Source of the DNA: Natronospirales bacterium
GTDB lineage: Bacteria; Pseudomonadota; Gammaproteobacteria; Natronospirales; REEB76
Direction: 5' to 3'
Length of the DNA: 53,095 nucleotides
NCBI GenBank assembly: GCA_021816765.1
Contig: JAKAXB010000014.1
Location: forward strand, 1-53,095
Shown: positions 17,868 through 26,585 of the stretch, in pieces
Layout of the letters: each line of letters starts with the position of its first letter
Position numbering within the stretch: the stretch's first letter is position 1
Program-made: the position numbers and the translations under genes
The notes under the pieces: generated by a model
Seen by the model: the letters and a program-made list of their open reading frames with translations, nothing else
The model's database searches: none
What the model was told of the DNA's origin: nothing

Positions 17868-18494
17868 TCACGGAAGATTACCTGAATAGATCCACTTTCC
17901 CAGCCAGGCCATCTCGCCAATTAGGTACGGATAGTAAACCGCAAGCGCCAGAAAACCTGCGCCGCCAACGAGGAAACCCAGGCGCGTCTTGAAACCGCTG
18001 AGATCGGTGTAGAACGGTGCAAAGCAGATGAAGGCGAGAAAGAAAGCGATCACAAAATAGAACATCGAAACCAGGAAGGCGCTCCAAGCGGTATAGGAAT
18101 CGTGGAGCAAGGCGGCACAGGCCATACCCATGGAAAGTCCGGACACCACCACGATGGAATCCTTGATACCCAGAATCAGGCTGGTAAAAAACCGTGGCAC
18201 CCGGCCTTTCTCGTACGGAGCAAAAGCCAGAAACAGGAACTCGACGCCTATCAGGATCATGGAGACCGGCGTCAAAACCAGGAGAATATCGGGGCTGACA
18301 GCACCGCTCATGAAGTTCCGAAAGGTCTTATACGCCTCCTGATGCAGGTGCAGCATCATCAGGGAGGCGACAAATCCCAGGAACAGATTGATCCCCAGAT
18401 TGACGACGGATTTTTCGATGTCCCGGATCATCGAATGATGCAGCAGCACAAGAATCTCATGGGGCGGCTGTTTTTTCTTTCTCCTGCGGAACAT
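17868..18494 (-). CDS. Multi-span inner-membrane protein of unknown function
   Basis: Protein of 208 residues with a basic N-terminus (MFRRRKKKQPPHEI) and about five hydrophobic spans beginning near residues 30, 66, 103, 133 and 174. No enzymatic motif is seen and I do not recognise the family. The first loop carries histidines (LHHSMIRDIEK and LHLHQEAYKTF). It converges on the secreted-protein gene and lies 24 bases after the BtuF-like gene on the same strand, so the two could be co-transcribed. Confidence 0.65.
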   Translation of the reverse strand: MFRRRKKKQPPHEILVLLHHSMIRDIEKSVVNLGINLFLGFVASLMMLHLHQEAYKTFRNFMSGAVSPDILLVLTPVSMILIGVEFLFLAFAPYEKGRVPRFFTSLILGIKDSIVVVSGLSMGMACAALLHDSYTAWSAFLVSMFYFVIAFFLAFICFAPFYTDLSGFKTRLGFLVGGAGFLALAVYYPYLIGEMAWLGKWIYSGNLP

Positions 18495-18518
18495 GGCTGC
18501 CCTCCCCGGCCCAAAGCC

Positions 18519-19346
18519 TCAGCGCGCACCATCATAGCCGGCTACGGCACCGGCTTCTGCCCAGCGGGCAAAGATCCGCTGCAACGCCGACACGCCGTCG
18601 GTCAGGGCAGCCGGCCCCGGTTGCAGGATGAGGGAGGATTTCACTTCGCGCAACTCGCCATGGCGCACCGCAGGTATGGCATGCCATCCGGGCCGTGCGG
18701 CGACGGCTTGCGGCTGGAATTTCTTGCCGCACCAGGAGCCGATGATGATGTCCGGTTGACGGCGCACGACTTCCTGCGGGTCAGCAATGATACGGTTTTT
18801 CCCCAGCGCCTGTTTCGCCAGTTCCGGAAAGCTATCCTCGCCGCCGGCGATGCCGATCAATTCCGACACCCAGGCGATGCAAGATATCTGCGGCTCATCC
18901 CATTCCTCGAAATAGACACGGGGATGCCGTGGCAACTTGGCTGCCTGAGCACGGATATCCTCCAGCACGTTCTGCAAACGTTCCACCAATGCGTGTGCCT
19001 TCGTTTCGCAGCCGATCATTCCCCCCAGCATCAGGATCATGCGCAGGATTCCCGCCACTGTGCGCTGATTGAACACGTGCACCTCGACGCCGTGGCGCAC
19101 CAATTCCGCGGCGATGTCCGCCTGCAGATCGGAAAAACCCAGGACCAGTTCGGGTTCGAGTTCCAGAATCCTGTCGATCCTGGCGCTGGTGAAGGCCGAG
19201 ACTTTCGGTTTCTGCTTGCGTGCCTGGGACGGCCGCACGGTGAAGCCGGAGATACCGACGATGCGCCGGTCCTCACCCAGCAGATACAGCGTTTCGGTGG
19301 TTTCTTCCGTCAGGCAGACGATGCGCTCGGGATAGTGAACTGTCAT
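18519..19346 (-). CDS. Cobalamin-binding BtuF-like protein without signal peptide
   Basis: Member of the periplasmic-binding fold of the BtuF/FhuD type (COG0614). From the ATG at 19346 it has 275 residues. It starts directly with the first strand, RIVCLTEETTETLYLLGEDRRIVGISG. Other family blocks are PKVSAFTSARIDRILELEPELVLGFSDLQADIA, VYFEEWDEPQISCIAWVSELIGIAGGED and DIIIGSWCGKKF. There is no signal peptide or lipobox, and the 22 extra residues from an earlier GTG or ATG do not make one. No BtuC or BtuD partner is near. Whether it binds cobalamin in the cytoplasm or uses another export route is unknown. Confidence 0.82.
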   Translation of the reverse strand: MTVHYPERIVCLTEETTETLYLLGEDRRIVGISGFTVRPSQARKQKPKVSAFTSARIDRILELEPELVLGFSDLQADIAAELVRHGVEVHVFNQRTVAGILRMILMLGGMIGCETKAHALVERLQNVLEDIRAQAAKLPRHPRVYFEEWDEPQISCIAWVSELIGIAGGEDSFPELAKQALGKNRIIADPQEVVRRQPDIIIGSWCGKKFQPQAVAARPGWHAIPAVRHGELREVKSSLILQPGPAALTDGVSALQRIFARWAEAGAVAGYDGAR

Positions 19347-19593
19347 ACGCCATGTGCTTTGCAATGGACCAGTTGCGGGGAAACCCAGAGTAACCGAATT
19401 CAGTGCTCTCACCCCAGCTCTTGAACGAGGGTTAGAAAGTGCGCGGCCTGCAGCCGTCCTGTTCAGGAAACCTGGCTTTCCTGCCCCTGGGACAAAACCC
19501 CGGTTCCATTACTCGCGGCCGCAGGCCGCATAAACCAATGGTTGTTTCAGCAGGGCTGACATGGGCGCCGTCCGCTTCCGCTACACTGCATCC

Positions 19594-20595
19594 ATGCAAG
19601 ACGCATCGCCCTCCACCACACCTTATCAGGATCTGACACCGGACACGCTGCTGACGGCGGTGGAAAGTACCGGACGGCTCACGGACGGCACGCTGCTGGC
19701 GCTCAACAGCTACGAGAACCGCGTGTATCAGGTGGGCATTGAGGATCGTCCGCCGGTCATCGCCAAATTCTACCGCCCCGGCCGCTGGTCGGATGAGGCT
19801 ATCCTTGAGGAGCATGCCTTTCTGAAGGAACTCACGGAAGAGGAGATCCCGGTGGTGGCGCCGCTCCCCGGCACCGGCGGCGCAACGCTGCTGAAACATG
19901 CCGCTTACCGTTTCACGCTGTTCCCACGCCAGGGCGGGCGGGCCCCCGACCTGGAACGCCCCGAGCAGTTGGAATGGCTGGGCCGTCTCATCGGCCGCAT
20001 CCATGCGGTGGGCGCCGTGCGCCGCTTCGAACACCGTTTGGTCCTGAATGCGCGCACCTTCGGCCGGGAACCCCGGGCGTTCCTCTTGGAGAGCCGCTTC
20101 CTGCCAGCGGAACTGATGCCCCGCTACCGGGAGGTAACCGAGCTCTTGCTGGCCGGTGTGGACCGTTGTTTCGAGCGGGCGGGCCGGGTGCAGAACATCC
20201 GCCTGCACGGCGACTGCCATCCCGGCAACCTGCTGTGGACCGACGCCGGGCCGCATTTTGTGGACTTCGACGACTGTGCCACCGGCCCGGCGGTGCAGGA
20301 CCTGTGGATGCTGCTCTCCGGTTCCCGGGCGGACATGGAAGGCCAGCTCAGGGATGTCATCGAAGGCTACCGGCAATTCGCCGACTTCAACCCGGCGGAA
20401 TTGCATCTCGTGGAAGCGCTGCGGGCGCTGCGCATACTGCATTACGCCGCCTGGATCGCGCGTCGCTGGGATGACCCGGCTTTCCCGCGCGCCTTCCCCT
20501 GGTTCGACGGGCCGCGCTACTGGGAGGAGCACATCCAGGTACTGCGGGAACAGGTGCCCATGCTGGAGGAATCGCCCCTGGCCCTCGACCTGTAG
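19594..20595 (+). CDS. srkA: Stress response Ser/Thr kinase SrkA (YihE) family
   Basis: APH-type protein kinase of the SrkA/YihE family, linked in E. coli to resistance against stress-induced death. From the ATG at 19594 it has 333 residues (E. coli 328). The phosphate-loop-like LNSYENRVYQVG, the lysine strand PPVIAKFYRPGRW, the catalytic LHGDCHPGNLLW and the metal-binding FVDFDDC are all present, so it should be active. In E. coli yihE lies next to dsbA; here it is followed after 66 bases by the GNAT gene. A frame from 19561 would add only 11 residues. Confidence 0.92.
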   Translation: MQDASPSTTPYQDLTPDTLLTAVESTGRLTDGTLLALNSYENRVYQVGIEDRPPVIAKFYRPGRWSDEAILEEHAFLKELTEEEIPVVAPLPGTGGATLLKHAAYRFTLFPRQGGRAPDLERPEQLEWLGRLIGRIHAVGAVRRFEHRLVLNARTFGREPRAFLLESRFLPAELMPRYREVTELLLAGVDRCFERAGRVQNIRLHGDCHPGNLLWTDAGPHFVDFDDCATGPAVQDLWMLLSGSRADMEGQLRDVIEGYRQFADFNPAELHLVEALRALRILHYAAWIARRWDDPAFPRAFPWFDGPRYWEEHIQVLREQVPMLEESPLALDL

Positions 20596-20661
20596 CGCGC
20601 GTGGTGTCATCATTATGCACACACGGAAATTCCTCCCTACTTTCCTACCCCACCCGCCGGC

Positions 20662-21159
20662 ATGATCCGTCCCGCGAACCTGAGCGACCTCGACGCGCTG
20701 GTTCAGCTTGAAGCCCGCTGCTTTGACACCGACCGTGTGTCGCGGCGCAGTTTTCATTATCTGCTCACACGCGGGCACGCGATGCTGCTGGTGGACGAGG
20801 AACGCAACGGCTTGCGCGGTTATGCGCTGATTCGCTTCCAGGCGCGCTCGACGCGGGCACGGCTTTACTCCATCGCCATTGATCACGGGCATCGCAGCCA
20901 GGGCATCGGCCGCGCACTGCTCGCGGCGACCGAGGACACAGCACGTAAACACGGCGCCAGCAGCATGCGGCTTGAAATCCGCAAGGACAACCACGTGGCC
21001 GCGCGGCTGTACGAGAAAATGGGCTATCAGCGGTTCGGCGCCTATCTCGATTACTACGCCGATCACATGGACGCCCTGCGCATGGAGAAATCGCTGGTAC
21101 CACATTCGCATGCGGCCATTACAGGCAACGCCACACCGCCCGCCCACAGAGTCACATGA
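20662..21159 (+). CDS. GNAT acetyltransferase paired with RLAN ATP-grasp ligase
   Basis: Single-domain GNAT acetyltransferase of 165 residues. The acetyl-CoA pyrophosphate loop is GHRSQGIGRALLAA, preceded by the strand RLYSIAID and followed by MRLEIRKDNHVAARLYEKMGYQRFG, the usual motif B. In the families I know, the GNAT next to RLAN ligases is often fused to a papain-like or C39-like peptidase; here the chain ends about 20 residues after the GNAT fold. Its stop overlaps the next start by four bases (ATGA), so the two are translationally coupled. The acceptor is unknown: either the N-terminus of a ribosomal protein, as with RimI/RimJ, or a small peptide made by the ligase. Confidence 0.88.
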   Translation: MIRPANLSDLDALVQLEARCFDTDRVSRRSFHYLLTRGHAMLLVDEERNGLRGYALIRFQARSTRARLYSIAIDHGHRSQGIGRALLAATEDTARKHGASSMRLEIRKDNHVAARLYEKMGYQRFGAYLDYYADHMDALRMEKSLVPHSHAAITGNATPPAHRVT

Positions 21160-22646
21160 CCGCCGACCCTCCCCAACCCCAGACGGCCCCCACCCACATC
21201 ATCGTGGTGGAGAGCCGTGGCGATTGGCAACCGGAATTTCCCCATCATGTCACCGTGCTTGCGAAGGACTATCTCTCGCAGCATGAGTACTTCGCGCAGA
21301 AAGGCATCAAGGTCGTCAACCTGTGCCGCAGCTACAATTACCTGAGTACCGGTTACTACTGTTCGCTGCTCGCCGAGGCGCGCCGCCACAAGGTGGTACC
21401 GAACGTGAAGACCATCTCCGAACTCAGCAGAAAATCCCTCTACCAGCTCGAATCCGCCGACCTCGACTACATGGTGCAGAAACGGCTGCGACGACTGGTG
21501 CGTGACAGCTATGGCATCAACGTCTTCTTCGGCCAGTGCAGTGACACGATGCTCGAGGAAGTCGGCCAACAGGTGTTCGATATGTTTCCCTGCCCGTTGC
21601 TGCGCATCGAATTCGAACGCGATCAGAAATGGTCCATCAGCCGCATCAAGGCCTTCCATCTCAACCAGCTCAGCGATGTCCAGCGCGGACAGTTCGCTAC
21701 CGCCCTCAACAGCTACTTCAGTAAACGCTGGCACTCGCCCAGGACGCGCAACTCCGCGCGTTATGACCTCGCGGTGCTGTACAACTACAACGATCCCATG
21801 TCGCCATCCGACCAGCGTTTCCTGTCACGCCTGATGCGTTCCGGCAAGGAACTGGATATCAACGTGGAGGTGATTGAACGCAAAGATTACGCGAAGCTGC
21901 CTGAATATGACGCGCTCTTCATCCGCGAGACGACCGGCATCGGCAATCATACCTACCGCTTCGCCCGCAAGGCGGAAAACGAGGACATGGTGGTGATTGA
22001 CGACCCGAACTCCATTCTGAAATGCACCAACAAGATTTATCTCGCGGAGCTACTGCGTTCCCATCGCATCCCCCGGCCAAAAACCGTGATCGTGTCCGAA
22101 GACACGGTGGACTCACTGCCGAGCCAGATTCCCTTCCCCATCGTGCTCAAGATCCCGGATGGCTCCTTCTCCCTGGGTGTGTTCAAGGCCAACGACCCGG
22201 AGGAACTCAAGGCTCTGGCGGAGAAACTTTTCGAGGAATCCGACCTGATCCTGGCTCAGGAATTCGTGTACACCGCTTTCGACTGGCGCATCGGCATCCT
22301 CAACCATAAGCCGCTCTATGCCTGCCAATACTACATGTCCAGGAACCACTGGCAGATACTCAAGCACGAGGGCGGCGGGCGTTTCAAGGATGGGGATTCC
22401 CGCACGCTGCCGGTCGGGGACGTGCCCAAGCCGGTGATGCATGCGGCGCTCAGGGCCGCCCACCTCATCGGCGACGGCCTGTACGGGGTGGATATCAAGC
22501 AGAACGATAAGGGCGTGTACCTTATCGAGGTCAATGACAATCCCAACATCGAGGCGGGCGTGGAGGATGCCGTGCTCAAGGACGAGCTGTACCGCATCAT
22601 CCTCGGAGAATTCATCGCCCGCCTTGACCGCCGTCGCCCGGGCTGA
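21156..22646 (+). CDS. RimK-type ATP-grasp ligase with N-terminal RLAN domain
   Basis: Protein of 496 residues with two parts. Residues about 10-200 match the RLAN domain (HIIVVESRGDWQPEFPHHVTVLAKDYL, VNLCRSYNYLSTGYYCSLLAEARRH). Residues about 205-490 are a RimK-like ATP-grasp: YDLAVLYNYND, LPEYDALFIRETTGIGNHTYRFARKAE, NKIYLAELLRSHRIPRPKT, FPIVLKIPDGSFSLGVF and the metal-binding LIEVNDNPNIEAGVED. Such enzymes join a carboxylate to an amine using ATP. RimK itself adds glutamates to ribosomal protein S6, but the substrate of RLAN members has not, to my knowledge, been shown. It is coupled to the upstream GNAT and followed after 39 bases by a YihY gene. Confidence 0.9.
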   Translation: MTADPPQPQTAPTHIIVVESRGDWQPEFPHHVTVLAKDYLSQHEYFAQKGIKVVNLCRSYNYLSTGYYCSLLAEARRHKVVPNVKTISELSRKSLYQLESADLDYMVQKRLRRLVRDSYGINVFFGQCSDTMLEEVGQQVFDMFPCPLLRIEFERDQKWSISRIKAFHLNQLSDVQRGQFATALNSYFSKRWHSPRTRNSARYDLAVLYNYNDPMSPSDQRFLSRLMRSGKELDINVEVIERKDYAKLPEYDALFIRETTGIGNHTYRFARKAENEDMVVIDDPNSILKCTNKIYLAELLRSHRIPRPKTVIVSEDTVDSLPSQIPFPIVLKIPDGSFSLGVFKANDPEELKALAEKLFEESDLILAQEFVYTAFDWRIGILNHKPLYACQYYMSRNHWQILKHEGGGRFKDGDSRTLPVGDVPKPVMHAALRAAHLIGDGLYGVDIKQNDKGVYLIEVNDNPNIEAGVEDAVLKDELYRIILGEFIARLDRRRPG

Positions 22647-22685
22647 GGCTGGAATGACTTCCCCGGCACGCACAAGGACCATCCT

Positions 22686-24041
22686 GTGCTGATGAACAGA
22701 ATTCAACAGGCATTCGACCGGCACGTCTGGCATGGCGATTTGCACTCCATGCCGGCGCATAAACGCGTGTTGATCTTCTGGTTGCGCATGCTGCAGTTGC
22801 TGATCCAGGATCTCGCCAGCGGCGAAATCACGCTGCGCGCCATGAGCCTGGTCTACACCACACTGCTCTCCATCGTGCCGCTCCTGGCATTCGTCTTCGC
22901 GATCCTCAAGGCTTTCGGCGTACAGGACAATCTTAAACCGCTGCTGCTCAACTTTCTCGCCCCCCTGGGAGGAAAAGCCGGGGAAATCTCGGCGAAAATC
23001 ATCCACTTCGTGGATAACGTAAAAGCCGGGGTACTCGGCATCATCGGTCTGCTGATCCTGCTCTACGCTATCGTGGCGCTGGTACAAAAAGTGGAGTCCG
23101 GTTTCAATTACGTATGGCGCGTGCGCGAAGTGCGTACGTTCAGCGAACGCTTCAGTCATTACCTGAGTATCCTGCTCATCGGGCCGCTGCTGCTGGTATC
23201 GGCACTCACCATCACCGCCACGGCGAGCAGCGACACGCTGGTGCAACATATCATTAACCTGGCTCCGCTTGGCTGGCTTCTGGTGCTGGCCGCCAGAATC
23301 CTGCCGTACCTGCTGGTCATTTCCGCTTTCACTTTTATCTATGCGGTGGTTCCCCACACCCACGTGCAGTTTCGCGCCGCACTGACGGGCGGCATCTTTG
23401 CCGGCATCCTGTGGGAGTTCGCCGGCTGGGCATTCGCGGTACTGAGCGTCTCCTCCACCCGCCTTACCGTCATTTATTCCGGCTTCGCCATCCTCATCAT
23501 GTTCATGATATGGCTGTACCTCTGCTGGCTCATATTGTTTGTCGGTGCGCAAGTGGCGTTCTACGTGCAGAATCCGGAACTGGTGCGTCACGCCCGCGGC
23601 AGCAGGGACATCGGTGGACGCACGCTGGAACGCGTGGCGCTGCACATCATGTATCTCGTCGGCCGCTGCTACTACGAAAGCAAGATGCCCTGGTCGAGGG
23701 AAGAACTGGCGCGCCGCCTGCGCGTACCCACCGACACCGTCCTGGACGTGCTCGGGCGCCTGCGCGAGAACGGATTGGTGATGCTGGTTTCCGGGCGCAT
23801 CCGCCGTTACGTACCGGCCCGCGATATGAGTACCATCACACTCAGGAATATTGTGAACGCCATGCGCCTCAATCCGCCGGGCGCCGAGGACGTGGATCGC
23901 TATCTGAACGTGGTGGCTTCCGTGGACGAGGTGATGGAAAAACTCGACCACGCCGTTGACAGCGCTCTCGGAGACATCACCTTGCGCTCACTTGTGGAGC
24001 AGCAGGCCGTCATAGACATCGCGGATTTGCGCCGTGCGTGA
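22686..24041 (+). CDS. YihY family inner-membrane protein with C-terminal winged-helix-like region
   Basis: Protein of 451 residues. Residues 1-300 are a YihY (formerly RNase BN) membrane domain of six spans, with ITLRAMSLVYTTLLSIVPLLAFVFAILKAFG, IVALVQKVESGFNYVWRVRE and the late LTVIYSGFAILIMFMIWLYLCWLILFVGAQVAFY. The nuclease name is outdated, since RNase BN is now known to be RNase Z; the true role is unknown. The C-terminal 140 residues include a helix-turn-helix-like segment (WSREELARRLRVPTDTVLDVLGRLRENGLVML). The GTG at 22686 is preferred because AAGGA ends seven bases before it; an ATG two codons later is the alternative. Confidence 0.88.
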   Translation: MLMNRIQQAFDRHVWHGDLHSMPAHKRVLIFWLRMLQLLIQDLASGEITLRAMSLVYTTLLSIVPLLAFVFAILKAFGVQDNLKPLLLNFLAPLGGKAGEISAKIIHFVDNVKAGVLGIIGLLILLYAIVALVQKVESGFNYVWRVREVRTFSERFSHYLSILLIGPLLLVSALTITATASSDTLVQHIINLAPLGWLLVLAARILPYLLVISAFTFIYAVVPHTHVQFRAALTGGIFAGILWEFAGWAFAVLSVSSTRLTVIYSGFAILIMFMIWLYLCWLILFVGAQVAFYVQNPELVRHARGSRDIGGRTLERVALHIMYLVGRCYYESKMPWSREELARRLRVPTDTVLDVLGRLRENGLVMLVSGRIRRYVPARDMSTITLRNIVNAMRLNPPGAEDVDRYLNVVASVDEVMEKLDHAVDSALGDITLRSLVEQQAVIDIADLRRA

Positions 24042-24620
24042 GTTTTTCAGTTATTGTGCGACCACTGGCCGCATAATTGATAGTGAGCTTCCGCGCCCGC
24101 ACGGCAGGTCCCTTTCTTTGCCCGCGCAAAGATAAAGAACGAAAGAAACGTGTCCCCGAACACCGCCGACTGCGGCGGTTCCCTGCGTGCTTCCCTCGTT
24201 CGGGGCTTCGCAGACGGCATTTCCTGTGCCGCCGCGAAGGCTCACCCTCTCTGGCTTCACCTGCTTCGCGGCCTCTTTTCCGCGCTTCGCTATCCTAACT
24301 CCGCTTGAAAACAGGGTATGCCATCCTTGGCATGCCCGCTCGACGCTGCGCGTCTTGCCCCACTCGGTCCAGTGCGCGGCGGTGTTCAAAGGGGTTCAAG
24401 AGAAAGAAAGCTTGCGCATGAATGCAAGCATTTCCTGATTATCCGTGGATGACGCCGAGCCTCGCAGCGTCCGAAGAGAAAAGCCTTTCACAGAAGGGAC
24501 GGGGCAAGAGATTGCCCCATCCGCGCGACCGACACAAGAATGTGTCGTGAGCGCGGCCCCGAGGACGCGAGAAGCGAGGAAACGCGCTCTCTTGAACTGG
24601 TCGAGGCTGGAGGTCGCCTC
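24042..24620. repeat. 579-base spacer with repeat-like sequence, no gene
   Basis: No convincing gene is seen between the convergent YihY and waaF genes. Frames here have poor codon character. At 24111-24150 a palindromic A/T-flanked element is seen: CTTTG-CCCGCG-CAAAG inside a wider CTTTC...GAAAG pair. At 24555-24584 is the 30-base element that also occurs inverted at 9175-9204. Codes read across this block look like the repeated junk translations seen in intergenic repeats of many gammaproteobacteria. Confidence 0.5.
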
Positions 24621-25628
24621 TCAGACAATACGCCGCTGAACTTCATCCACTGTTATCTGATTCAGACAATTCAAGTGCTTCAGCGGGCATTCGCGCTGGA
24701 AACAGGGACTGCAGTCGAGTCGCAGATAAATAATCTCAGCCCGGTCGGTGAGCGGCGGGGTGTAATCCGGCGAGGAGGAACCGTAGATGGCGACCAGCTT
24801 GACGCCCACGGCGGCGGCGATGTGCATCAAACCGGAATCATTGGTGATGGCGGTTTCCGCCAGTGCCAGCAGATCCACCGCGTCTTCCAGCCTGGTGCTG
24901 CCGCAAAGATTCACGACGCTCTTGCCGGCGATGCGCGTGATCTCCTCGCCCAGGGATTGCTCCCGGGCGGAACCGAACACCCATACCTGTTTGCCGGAGG
25001 CTAGCAACTGCTTCGCCAGTTCGCCGTAACGCTCCACCGGCCAGCGCTTGGAAGGTCCGTACTCGGCCCCCGGCATCATGGCGACGATGGGCGAATCCCG
25101 GTTCAAGGCCAGCTTGTCCAGTAGGGCATTTTGATTTTGCGTGTCCACCCGCAGTTGTGGCTGGGGAATATCCGCCGGTGGCAGCGGCGCATCCCGCGCG
25201 AGACCCAGGGCCACGAACCGCTGCACCGTCCGGGCAAGTTTGGTCTTATCCGGCGCTCGCATGTCGTTGATGAGACCGTAACGCCATTCGCCTCGGTAAC
25301 CGGTGCGCTTGGGAATGCCTGCGAAGAACGGCACCAGTGCGGATTTCCAGGAACGCGGCAGCACGATGGCGTGATCGTGGCGCCCGCGCAGCAAGCGCCC
25401 CAATCTCCGGCGCGCGCCAAAACCGAACTCACCGTGACCCAGCGGCATAACGATGCTGCTCTTCACCTCCGGCATGCGCGCCAGCAACGGCTTCGACCAG
25501 ACCGGCGCCAGCACGTCAATCTCGGAATCGGGGAAGCGCTGTTTGAGAGTGATGAACAGGCTTTGCGCCATCACCATATCGCCGATCCAGGCGGGGCCGA
25601 CGACAAAGATGTGCTGCGTGCTATTCAC
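24621..25628 (-). CDS. waaF: ADP-heptose:LPS heptosyltransferase II
   Basis: Adds the second L-glycero-D-manno-heptose to the LPS inner core, on the cytoplasmic side of the inner membrane. It is a GT9-family enzyme of 335 residues. Family blocks: IFVVGPAWIGDMVMAQSLF at the N-terminus, LPRSWKSALVPFFAGIPKRTGYRGEWR, PGAEYGPSKRWPVERYGELA, and ITNDSGLMHIAAAVGVKLVAIYGSSSP. The C-terminal CSPCFQRECPLKHLNCL is typical of WaaF. It follows hldD by three bases on the same strand, in a compact LPS-core operon. Confidence 0.95.
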   Translation of the reverse strand: MNSTQHIFVVGPAWIGDMVMAQSLFITLKQRFPDSEIDVLAPVWSKPLLARMPEVKSSIVMPLGHGEFGFGARRRLGRLLRGRHDHAIVLPRSWKSALVPFFAGIPKRTGYRGEWRYGLINDMRAPDKTKLARTVQRFVALGLARDAPLPPADIPQPQLRVDTQNQNALLDKLALNRDSPIVAMMPGAEYGPSKRWPVERYGELAKQLLASGKQVWVFGSAREQSLGEEITRIAGKSVVNLCGSTRLEDAVDLLALAETAITNDSGLMHIAAAVGVKLVAIYGSSSPDYTPPLTDRAEIIYLRLDCSPCFQRECPLKHLNCLNQITVDEVQRRIV

Positions 25629-25631
25629 GCT

Positions 25632-26585
25632 TCAGCCTTTATTGGAGTTCAACCACTCCATGTACTTCTGCACACCCTGCTCCACCGTCATGAACGGATG
25701 CTCACAGCCGGCGGCGCGCAGCGCGCTCATGTCCGCCTCGGTGAAGCTCTGGTAGCGGCCTTTGAGGTTCTCGGGGAAGGGGATGTATTCGATCTGGCCC
25801 TTGCCGTGGTATTGGATGACGGCGCGTGCCACTTCGTTGAAGGTCTGGCTCTTGCCGGTGCCCAGATTGAAGATACCCGACACCTTGGGGTGGTCCAGCG
25901 CCCACAGGTTCACGGCGCACACATCATCCACGTGGATGAAATCGCGGCGCTGTTCGCCATCGCCGTAGCCGCCGCTACCCTGGAACAGCCGGCATTTGCC
26001 GTCCGCAAGAATCTGGTGGTTGAAATGAAAGGCGGTGCTCGCCATCTTGCCCTTGTGCTGCTCACGTGGCCCATACACATTGAAGTAGCGGAAGCCCACT
26101 ACCTGACTCTTGGGCGCGGTCTTCAGGCGGCGCCGCACATATTGGTCGAACAGAAACTTGGAATAACCGTACATATTGAGCGGAGCTTCATACTTGCGTT
26201 CCTCCTTGAACACCTTGCCTGCACCATATACCGACGCCGAGGAAGCGTAGAGGAAAGGGATGTTGCGCGCCAGGCAATGTTCGAGCAGCGCCTTGGAATA
26301 CTCGTAATTCACCGTCATCATGTACTGGCCGTTCCACTCGGTGGTTGCGGAGCAGGCGCCGTTGTGGAACACCGCCTCGATGGGTCCGAGACCAACGCCA
26401 CTTGCGACCTGCTGCAAAAAGGTATCCTTGTCACGGTAGTCGGCGACCTCCGCCTCCACCATATTCTTGAATTTGGTGCCGTCCTTGAGATCATCCACCA
26501 CGATGATGTCGGACTGGCCGCGCTTATTGAGCGCCAGCACCAGGTTGCTGCCCACGAAGCCCGCGCCGCCGGTGACGATAATCAT
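25632..26585 (-). CDS. hldD: ADP-L-glycero-D-manno-heptose 6-epimerase
   Basis: Makes ADP-L-glycero-D-manno-heptose, the substrate of WaaF and WaaC. It is a short-chain dehydrogenase-type epimerase of 317 residues from the ATG at 26585. The N-terminal NADP-binding [19 protein letters not shown] and the catalytic Tyr-Lys pair in [14 protein letters not shown] are present, along with [15 protein letters not shown]. The ATG overlaps the stop of the upstream glycosyltransferase (ATGA). A longer frame to 26732 is antisense noise inside that gene and was rejected. Confidence 0.96.
   Translation of the reverse strand: MIIVTGGAGFVGSNLVLALNKRGQSDIIVVDDLKDGTKFKNMVEAEVADYRDKDTFLQQVASGVGLGPIEAVFHNGACSATTEWNGQYMMTVNYEYSKALLEHCLARNIPFLYASSASVYGAGKVFKEERKYEAPLNMYGYSKFLFDQYVRRRLKTAPKSQVVGFRYFNVYGPREQHKGKMASTAFHFNHQILADGKCRLFQGSGGYGDGEQRRDFIHVDDVCAVNLWALDHPKVSGIFNLGTGKSQTFNEVARAVIQYHGKGQIEYIPFPENLKGRYQSFTEADMSALRAAGCEHPFMTVEQGVQKYMEWLNSNKG

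Noticed and set aside
19432-21147. 571-codon minus-strand open frame
   Set aside because: Antisense to the SrkA and GNAT genes, no recognisable domain.
22113-23951. 612-codon minus-strand open frame
   Set aside because: Antisense to the RLAN ligase and YihY genes, His/Asp/Gln-rich with no domain.
24051-24389. 112-codon minus-strand frame as a gene
   Set aside because: It reads through a repeat-like spacer, has no domain, and its composition (C/G/R-rich) is typical of translated intergenic repeats.
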